NCBI GenBank assembly: GCA_900317405.1
Contig: ONGP01000028.1
Location: 1-49,360 of the forward strand
Direction of reading: 5' to 3'
Source: an uncultured Prevotella sp.
GTDB taxonomy: Bacteria; Bacteroidota; Bacteroidia; Bacteroidales; Bacteroidaceae
DNA: 49,360 bases
The notes under the pieces are model-generated. The model saw nothing but the letters and a program-made list of their open reading frames with translations, searched no databases and was not told the DNA's origin. A program made the position numbers and the translations under genes. Shown here in pieces: positions 43,362 to 49,360 of the stretch (the first letter of the stretch is position 1; every line of letters starts with the position of its first letter).

Positions 43362-45170
43362 TTACTTTGTTTCATACCACTTCTTCAGAACGTAGAAAGC
43401 TTTCTTCTTCTCTCCCTTATCGCTTACTAGTCCCTTCATATTGTAGTAGTCCTGAACACCAGGCAATACTCTGCGTGGCGAACGGAAATCTTTCAGTATC
43501 CAAGGTGTAGTTCCTGCCAAACCATCAATCTTATCGAGCATAGCTGTGTTCTCGATATAGAGATTTTCCTGGAATTCCTCAGTCCAACGCTGATTCTTGG
43601 CACCATGATAGCCATACTTGGCACCACCACCAAACTCACTAACGATGACTGGTTTATTGTAAGGTATCTCCCACTTCATCTTTGGTGCATCGTTCACATC
43701 ACGATACCAACCGATATACTGATTGAAGCTTACTACATCTACATACTGGTTCATGTTGTCATTAAGACGATTTACGTAGTTCGATGCGCCAGTAACCTCC
43801 ATCGCCATCGAAATGAGGCGAGTGTTATCAAGAGTGCGAGCATACTTGGCCAACCTACCCAAGAAATCATCACGCTCTGCAGAATGTGGGGTTTCGTTGG
43901 CGATACTCCAGATAATAACATTAGCACGATTATGGTCGCGTGCTATCATGTCTGTGAGTTGCTGTTTGGCATTAGCAAATGTCTTTGAATTGGTCCAGGC
44001 GATAGTCCAATAGACTGGAATCTCGCTCCATACCAAGATACCCATACGCTCAGCCTCGCGCACCATCTCTTCGTGGTGTGGATAGTGAGCCAAACGCACA
44101 AAGTTACACCCCAACTCCTTAGCCCATGAAAGCAATGTACGGGCATCCTCCACAGTGTTAGCGCGACCACCACCATTAGATTTCTCATTGTGGATAGATA
44201 TTCCTTTCAGGAAGATAGGCTTGCCATTCAGCAATATCTGTTTATCGCGAGTCTCAATGGTACGGAAACCTATCTCGTCAGCAAACGCACTAGTATCCAG
44301 CAAGATACGCACATCATAGAGTTTCGGATTCTCTGGGCTCCAAAGCTGGAGTTTCTTCGCAGCCACCTTAAGTGTAGTGCTTACTCGCCCCTCTGCATCA
44401 GTAGTTAGCTGCTTCTCGAGCTTCAGCTCTGGGATATTAACTACCACATTGTGGCCAGCTTCCTTGGTATTCAGTTTCGCAGAGAAAGATATCTCTCTTA
44501 CCTTGGCCTTATCAGCAGCCTTAAGAAGCTGCAGGTCGTAATCCTCCAGATAAATCTGAGGCACCTTAACCAACTTTACATCGCGAGTGATGCCACCATA
44601 GTTCCACCAATCGAAGATTTGTGTGGGCACATCTTCTGCGTGGCGCTTGTTGTCTACCTTTACGATGACTGTATTTTCACCATTAACCAGCAGATTGCTG
44701 ACATCATAGTTGAACGGTGTGAAACCACCAATGTGGTGGCCTGCTTTCTTACCATTCACCCAAACGTGACAATCGTAGTTTACTGCACCAAAATACAACA
44801 AGGTGCGACAATTCTGCACTGGTACAGTCTGGAAACTCTTCTTGAACCACACGGTTCCTTCGTAGAAGAAAAGACGTTCATCCTGTGTATTCCAGTCTGA
44901 TGGTATCTTCATCGTGGGCGACTTGTCGAAATCGTACTCTATCAGATCTTCTGGTTTTTGTGGCTTGGCATTACGAAAGAAGCCCCAAGCGGTTGGATTC
45001 ATACGATAATCGTAGTAGCCCTCTTCCTGAACATCGACGATGTAGTTCCACTCGCCATTAAGCGAGCAACTCTCGTAGGCATTTACATTCTGAATCAATG
45101 GCAATTCTTCTGCTGAAGCTGTGAGCCCAAGGCCCACAGCCAGCAGCATAGTATATAGTAGTTTTTTCAT
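43362..45170 (-). CDS. GH2 beta-glycosidase (beta-galactosidase/glucuronidase type)
   Basis: 602 residues with a signal peptide (…LGLTASA-E). The jelly-roll sugar-binding domain ('LNGEWNYIVDVQEEGYYDYR', 'VWFKKSFQT', 'HVWVNGKKAGHHIGGFTPF'), an Ig-like domain and the TIM barrel appear in order. The acid/base is Glu426 in 'IWSIANETPHS' and the nucleophile Glu512 in 'VIVSEFGGG'. At 602 residues it is the short form, closer to beta-glucuronidases than to LacZ. It lies 11 bp after GH97. Confidence 0.92.
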   Translation of the reverse strand: MKKLLYTMLLAVGLGLTASAEELPLIQNVNAYESCSLNGEWNYIVDVQEEGYYDYRMNPTAWGFFRNAKPQKPEDLIEYDFDKSPTMKIPSDWNTQDERLFFYEGTVWFKKSFQTVPVQNCRTLLYFGAVNYDCHVWVNGKKAGHHIGGFTPFNYDVSNLLVNGENTVIVKVDNKRHAEDVPTQIFDWWNYGGITRDVKLVKVPQIYLEDYDLQLLKAADKAKVREISFSAKLNTKEAGHNVVVNIPELKLEKQLTTDAEGRVSTTLKVAAKKLQLWSPENPKLYDVRILLDTSAFADEIGFRTIETRDKQILLNGKPIFLKGISIHNEKSNGGGRANTVEDARTLLSWAKELGCNFVRLAHYPHHEEMVREAERMGILVWSEIPVYWTIAWTNSKTFANAKQQLTDMIARDHNRANVIIWSIANETPHSAERDDFLGRLAKYARTLDNTRLISMAMEVTGASNYVNRLNDNMNQYVDVVSFNQYIGWYRDVNDAPKMKWEIPYNKPVIVSEFGGGAKYGYHGAKNQRWTEEFQENLYIENTAMLDKIDGLAGTTPWILKDFRSPRRVLPGVQDYYNMKGLVSDKGEKKKAFYVLKKWYETK

Positions 45171-45181
45171 ATATACATTGT

Positions 45182-47122
45182 TTATTTTATGATAAGTCCT
45201 CCGTTAGGCTGGATGGTCACCTTTGCCTTACCTTTCTTGTCGAGTTTCAGTGTTGTCATTGTTGGCACGCCCTTCTTCTGATCGTCCACATAGATGGTTG
45301 GTGTCTTACCTGCAAACATTGTGAGATCGAGGGTAAGCTTAACTGGCTCCTTCTGAGCATTCAGGCCAGCAATATACCAATCGGCACCATGACGACGAGC
45401 CAGGACTACATACTTGCCAGGATAACCTTCGATGAAACGTGTCTCGTCCCAAGTTGTAGGTAGCCCCTTCAGGAAATCAAGTTCGAACTGTGGCAGCTCC
45501 TGTAGATTGTTAGGATACATGGCCACGCACTGGATAGAGGTCTGATTGGTAATACCAGAAGCCATCTCGAAGATGTCAGTAGTCTTGCGAGAGTGACGAC
45601 TCTTGTTGTCACGACTCAGATATTTGTTCATAATCACACCACCCCAGTCGATAGAAGCAACGGCATTGCGACAGAATGGATGGAGAGTAAGATCGAATGG
45701 CTCATGGATAGCAGCTCCCTCGCCAAAGAACACATTCTCGCTAGCCAATACAGCCTCAGAAGCTACATAGTTGGGGAACATACGCTCCCAACCGCGTGGC
45801 AGAGTACATCCGTGGAAGATACACTGAATGCCATAACGATTAGCATCTACCAGGATATCCTCATAAAGCTGCATGGTCTCCTGCTTGTCGCCTCCAAAGA
45901 AGTCAACCTTGATGCCCTTGACACCAATATCCTGCAACCACTTGAACTCACGATTGCGAGCCAGCGAAGTATTCAGACAGTTGCGTGGTCCCTGTGGTGC
46001 ATCGTTCCAATAACCATTTGAGTTGTACCAAAGCATCAGCGATACGCCCTTAGACTGGGCATAGCGAGAAAGCTCTACCATTTTGTCACGGCCTATCTGG
46101 GTATCCCAGAGGGCATCGACCAGACAATACTCATACCCCATAGTTGAAGCAAGGTCAATCAACTGAACCTGATCCTTATAATTGGTAGCGCCATCCTGCC
46201 AGATAAGCCAGCTCCAAGTGTATCGACCTGCCTTATAATCGTAAGCAGGCTCGTAGAGTGGGTCTACTACATCGTAGCTGACAGTAGTCTCAACGATTGG
46301 CTTCAGTGTAGAACCAACGGTGATAGTGCGCCAAGGAGTCTCTGCTGGCAATGACATAGCTACGAACTCTGAGCCGAATCCACCATTTTCGCCCTTGTCA
46401 GGGAATGCGATGGTATAGCCCACACCTGGCTGATAATCAGACACATGTGTGCCGCAGTAAGCACCAGTAGTACCAGTCTCGCTCACAAGAGCCCATCCAC
46501 CAGGCAGATGGAACATCAATGGGAAGGTATAGCCACGACCATAGTGCGACTTAACGTTCATCTGGCCATCTACACTGTAACCCTCCTCATAACTTGGTTT
46601 GGTGTTAGCCCAACCAGTTTCTGGACCAATCTGTGGGGTGATAAACGTGGTGGTTCCGTCAGGGAAGTTAAAGCTTGTAGCCTCACCAAAGATAAGTGTA
46701 CGCTGCTTGTCGCGAGGGCCCTTTGCAATACCATACTTAAAGGCCACATCGTTATCCGACACCATAAAGGTGATGGTCATCTTAAGTTTCTTCTCATTCT
46801 CGACAGTCAGCACCAACTTGTTGGCTTTGTAGTCAATGTGCGACTTCTTGATGGTGCGAATATCGTAATGCTTCTCTACGGCCTCAGTCTTGTTGCTTAC
46901 AATCTTCAGACCGTTTACCAGGTCGCCAATACTCGTGTTAAGTCCCAAGTTAGATTTTGTAACCATCTGTTTGCCATCCAGCGATACCTGATAGGTAGCC
47001 TTGCCACCCTCATCGCTCACTGTTACCTCCAGATTTCCACTAGGTGATGTCACCTTTACCTCCTCTGCTCCACAGAGGTTTGCAGCCATCAATGCAGCCA
47101 CGAAACATACTTTTCTGATCAT
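45182..47122 (-). CDS. GH97 alpha-glycosidase (alpha-galactosidase-like)
   Basis: I place the start at ATG 47122, because the frame further upstream runs into the promoter. 646 residues with a signal peptide (…AANLCGA). The N-terminal beta-super-sandwich ('SPSGNLEVTVSDEG', 'RTIKKSHIDYKANKLVLTV') and the TIM barrel ('GIKVDFFGGDKQETMQLYEDI') are those of GH97. Asp407 in 'KVDFF' is at the place of the retaining nucleophile, so an alpha-galactosidase-type mechanism fits better than the inverting SusB alpha-glucosidase type. That is inference from the motif. It is first in the operon. Confidence 0.9.
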   Translation of the reverse strand: MIRKVCFVAALMAANLCGAEEVKVTSPSGNLEVTVSDEGGKATYQVSLDGKQMVTKSNLGLNTSIGDLVNGLKIVSNKTEAVEKHYDIRTIKKSHIDYKANKLVLTVENEKKLKMTITFMVSDNDVAFKYGIAKGPRDKQRTLIFGEATSFNFPDGTTTFITPQIGPETGWANTKPSYEEGYSVDGQMNVKSHYGRGYTFPLMFHLPGGWALVSETGTTGAYCGTHVSDYQPGVGYTIAFPDKGENGGFGSEFVAMSLPAETPWRTITVGSTLKPIVETTVSYDVVDPLYEPAYDYKAGRYTWSWLIWQDGATNYKDQVQLIDLASTMGYEYCLVDALWDTQIGRDKMVELSRYAQSKGVSLMLWYNSNGYWNDAPQGPRNCLNTSLARNREFKWLQDIGVKGIKVDFFGGDKQETMQLYEDILVDANRYGIQCIFHGCTLPRGWERMFPNYVASEAVLASENVFFGEGAAIHEPFDLTLHPFCRNAVASIDWGGVIMNKYLSRDNKSRHSRKTTDIFEMASGITNQTSIQCVAMYPNNLQELPQFELDFLKGLPTTWDETRFIEGYPGKYVVLARRHGADWYIAGLNAQKEPVKLTLDLTMFAGKTPTIYVDDQKKGVPTMTTLKLDKKGKAKVTIQPNGGLIIK

Positions 47123-47152
47123 TCTATTTTGTAATATTACGGTTTTTGGTTG

Positions 47153-47160
47153 CAAAGATA
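47153..47160 (-). promoter_or_regulatory. Promoter of the GH97-GH2-GH3 operon (TATCTTTG, minus strand)
   Basis: CAAAGATA on the plus strand, followed on the minus strand by CAACC, 30 bp upstream of the GH97 start codon. Confidence 0.6.
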
Positions 47161-47426
47161 CAAATTATATATCAAGGTAGGAAGCCTCTCTACGTTAAGA
47201 AATTGTAAAAGTCACACTTCTCGTCTCCATTGGCTAAAGTTTGTTAATTATCGCATTCTCCATACAAGGAATCAATATCATTGTAATTATATCAGATGGA
47301 ATAGAACAACAAATGCCTAAAGTTATGAAGTTACAAACCGACCTATTAAAATATTCCCAACGTGGGAATAATTTCGCAATTAGCAAAAAACCAGCGAATC
47401 CTTTTGGCAGTTTGCTTATTTTGCAG
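47161..47426. other. Intergenic region between divergent glycosidase operon and TonB receptor gene
   Basis: AT-rich, with no credible gene on either strand. The only structure seen is the palindrome TATTCCCA-ACG-TGGGAATA at 47352-47370, about 55 bp upstream of the receptor's -7 element. Confidence 0.6.
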
Positions 47427-47434
47427 TATCTTTG
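47427..47434 (+). promoter_or_regulatory. Promoter of the TonB-dependent receptor gene (TATCTTTG)
   Basis: TATCTTTG followed by CATGC, with TTTTG (47402-47406) about 20 bp upstream, giving a good two-part Bacteroidetes promoter. Confidence 0.65.
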
Positions 47435-47468
47435 CATGCGATTTCGAATTTCAATCATAAATTAAGAA

Positions 47469-49360
47469 GTGAAAAAGAATTTATTGATACTTGCCAGCAT
47501 ATTGGTTTTGGCACAAAACACAGAAGCCCAGGATTACTTTTCCTCTGCTTCTGATTTTGCCAGCTTGTATGTGGGTGCAGTAGAGCCGCAATATCAAACA
47601 TCGTTGTGGCATGACTGTCCATATTATAACGACCATGCTAATATGTATCAAGGTCGTGTCAGTTATCATGGTGTGGTTTATGATAACGTACAACTACGTT
47701 TTGACCAATTTGAACAGAGAGTTGTCGTTCTTTCTCCTGTGGGGCATGTTTATTGTCTGCCTGAACAAAAATATATCGACTGGTTTGACATGGATGGTCA
47801 CAGATACGTGCATGATCCAGAGGACAGCACACGATACGCATCTCTGCTTTGTGATGGATCAATCAATGGCATTCGTCTTTTTCATTGTGTATGGAAGGAT
47901 TTCTGCGGCGAGAAACTATTATTTGGCGAGAAAAGATATCTAAAGACCCTCAGCACAGAAGAGTATTATACACTCATTACTGCAGATGGAGAAAGACATT
48001 ATGTTAAACGTGCATCAGATATTGCAAAAATCATTCCAGAACAAAAAAGGCTGATTAGGCAAATAGCAAAACAGAATCACCTTTCATTCTCAAAAAACGA
48101 GCGTGAAAGAAGCCTTGTCAAGGTAGTTGAAGGTATTCCTGGAGTACCATATCGTGAACCAGAAAGGCAACAATTAGAAGACAGACCAACCATTCCTAGC
48201 CCTTCTGTTACACCTATTGATGACAAGATGCTAATTTCAGGTATTCCAGTTATTGATACTGATACCATTACAACTGGCTCTGTAAAAACTACGACTTATA
48301 TTATTCCTGGTGTTAAGAAAGCAAGAGCAAGTGTTTCTGATGACCAGGAACTTGCCGAGATAGTTGTCGTTGCTGGGCGACAATCGGCTGTAAAAAGCAC
48401 AACGATGAGCGCGGAGAAGTTCAAGCCCCAGTTACTGAAAAACATTCCATCAGCCTTTGGCGAATCGGATATTATGAAGATAGTACTTACCTTGCCTGGT
48501 GTAACAACTGTAGGCGAGGCTTCAAGCGGATATAATGTGCGAGGAGGCGCAACAGACCAAAATCTGATACTCTTCAACGGTGGTACAGTGTACAATCCAT
48601 CGCATTTATTCGGTCTGTTCACATCGTTTAATTCAGATGCCGTTGAGGACGTAGAGCTATTCAAGTCGAGTATCCCAGCAGAGTATGGTGGCAGAATAAG
48701 TAGTGTGCTGAAAGTGACTTCGAAAGAGGCTAATATGCAGAAACTTACAGGTTCGGCAAGTATTGGCGTACTTACCAGCAAAGCGAATATTGAGATACCT
48801 ATCGTCAAGGATCATGTATCTCTGATGCTTAATGGCCGTACAACTTATAGCGATTGGATACTAAAACTATTACCAGAGGACAGCGGCTACAAAAACGGTA
48901 ATGCGAACTTCTTCGACCTTGGTGGAGTGTTGACATGGAAGATTAACAACATGCACCGACTAAAGGTTTATGGGTATTGGAGCCATGATAAGTTCTCGTT
49001 CAGTTCAGACGACAATTACGGATATCAAAATCGCAACATCTCTGCTGAGTGGCGCTCTATCCTGAGTGAGAAAACCACAGCTACACTCTCTGTCGGACTT
49101 GACCACTATGACTATTTCAATGAGGAATGGGGCACACCTTCAATGGCAGCACGACTTAGTTTCGGCATTGACCAGTTGTGGAGCAAGCTGCATATTCGTC
49201 AACGTCTGTCTGAAAAACAAGCCCTTTCGTATGGTCTCACCATGCAGCATTATAATGTACAGGCTGGTAAATACGAGCCTTTGGGTGAGGAATCAACCAT
49301 CAATACAGAGCAAATACAAAGAGAAAAGGCGTTGGAGAGTGCTGCATATATAGAATACGA
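47469..49360 (+). CDS. TonB-dependent receptor with long uncharacterised N-terminal module (3' end outside window)
   Basis: The frame is open from GTG 47469 to the window edge: 630 residues, incomplete. A signal peptide (KKNLLILASILVLAQNTEA) is followed by a ~200-residue module ('GRVSYHGVVYDNVQLRFDQFEQRVVVLSP', 'HDPEDSTRYASLLCDG', 'ITADGERHYVKRASDIAKIIPEQK') that is neither the usual carboxypeptidase-like nor STN domain. A Pro/Thr-rich linker leads to the plug at ~295-425 ('LAEIVVVAGRQSAVKSTTM', 'VLTLPGVTTVGEASSGYNVRGG', 'VEDVELFKSSIPAEYGGR'). Barrel strands begin after that. It imports a ligand across the outer membrane with TonB. No susD follows within the window. Confidence 0.88.
   Translation, partial: MKKNLLILASILVLAQNTEAQDYFSSASDFASLYVGAVEPQYQTSLWHDCPYYNDHANMYQGRVSYHGVVYDNVQLRFDQFEQRVVVLSPVGHVYCLPEQKYIDWFDMDGHRYVHDPEDSTRYASLLCDGSINGIRLFHCVWKDFCGEKLLFGEKRYLKTLSTEEYYTLITADGERHYVKRASDIAKIIPEQKRLIRQIAKQNHLSFSKNERERSLVKVVEGIPGVPYREPERQQLEDRPTIPSPSVTPIDDKMLISGIPVIDTDTITTGSVKTTTYIIPGVKKARASVSDDQELAEIVVVAGRQSAVKSTTMSAEKFKPQLLKNIPSAFGESDIMKIVLTLPGVTTVGEASSGYNVRGGATDQNLILFNGGTVYNPSHLFGLFTSFNSDAVEDVELFKSSIPAEYGGRISSVLKVTSKEANMQKLTGSASIGVLTSKANIEIPIVKDHVSLMLNGRTTYSDWILKLLPEDSGYKNGNANFFDLGGVLTWKINNMHRLKVYGYWSHDKFSFSSDDNYGYQNRNISAEWRSILSEKTTATLSVGLDHYDYFNEEWGTPSMAARLSFGIDQLWSKLHIRQRLSEKQALSYGLTMQHYNVQAGKYEPLGEESTINTEQIQREKALESAAYIEY

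Noticed and set aside
46445-47047. 200-codon plus-strand ORF opposite GH97
   Set aside because: Antisense shadow; GH97 motifs on the minus strand are unmistakable.
47241-47465. 74-codon plus-strand ORF in the GH97/TonB intergenic region
   Set aside because: It overlaps the receptor's promoter and contains the palindrome. The predicted protein has no recognisable pattern.

Overview
The window is chromosomal DNA from a member of Bacteroidales, most likely Prevotella in the broad sense (Prevotella/Segatella/Xylanibacter). Three things point there. Nearly every transcription unit starts behind a Bacteroidetes-type -7 element (TAnnTTTG), usually in the extended form TAnnTTTGCA. The gene strings DUF6242-DUF6089-uppS-bamA-ompH-murI and DUF4271-hemD-rnpA-yidD-tyrS are typical of the order as I recall them. 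One secreted protein ends in the 'NLNGQR...KGINI.NGKK' tail common in Prevotella.

Layout. 1-7125 is the right part of a fructan (levan/inulin) utilisation locus: the end of a DUF4960-like protein, a surface GH32 lipoprotein with a disrupted 3' end, a secreted carbohydrate-binding-like protein, a second GH32 with an N-terminal DUF4980-type domain, an MFS hexose transporter and a pfkB fructokinase. Between the two halves lies a duplicated hairpin/promoter module and a short orphan transcript. 7358-8971 is pckA. 9115-9331 is another autonomous small transcript, with a 31-codon hydrophobic ORF and a strong internal stem. 9461-17271 is an envelope cluster (two DUF proteins, uppS, bamA, three Skp/OmpH paralogues, murI). 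xerD runs convergent to it. aroQ, an O-methyltransferase, rbfA and a LolC/E-like permease follow, then an M16 protease, metK and the hemD-rnpA-yidD-tyrS group.

From 28.9 kb: tRNA-Gln(UUG) followed directly by an N-terminally shortened SDR oxidoreductase, an HU gene, a rhomboid protease with an EEP-family protein, a fused secDF, tRNA-Arg(CCU) and a secreted GH43-like protein. 37.9-38.35 kb is a gene-free stretch with tandem 22-bp repeats and a long inverted repeat built of CGTTGCAA words. On the minus strand come a DUF3737-malY pair, a DUF3836 gene and a GH97-GH2-GH3 glycosidase operon. Divergent from that operon is the start of a TonB-dependent receptor that begins with a long uncharacterised N-terminal module and runs off the window.

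How it works together: in the fructan locus the surface GH32 cuts polymer, the second GH32 releases fructose from oligomers, the MFS protein imports it and the kinase feeds glycolysis. The GH97/GH2/GH3 operon is a second saccharide-degrading unit of unknown substrate. Most of the rest is housekeeping. The least explained items are the two promoter-to-terminator orphan transcripts, which share a 5' sequence element, and the repeat composite at 38 kb.
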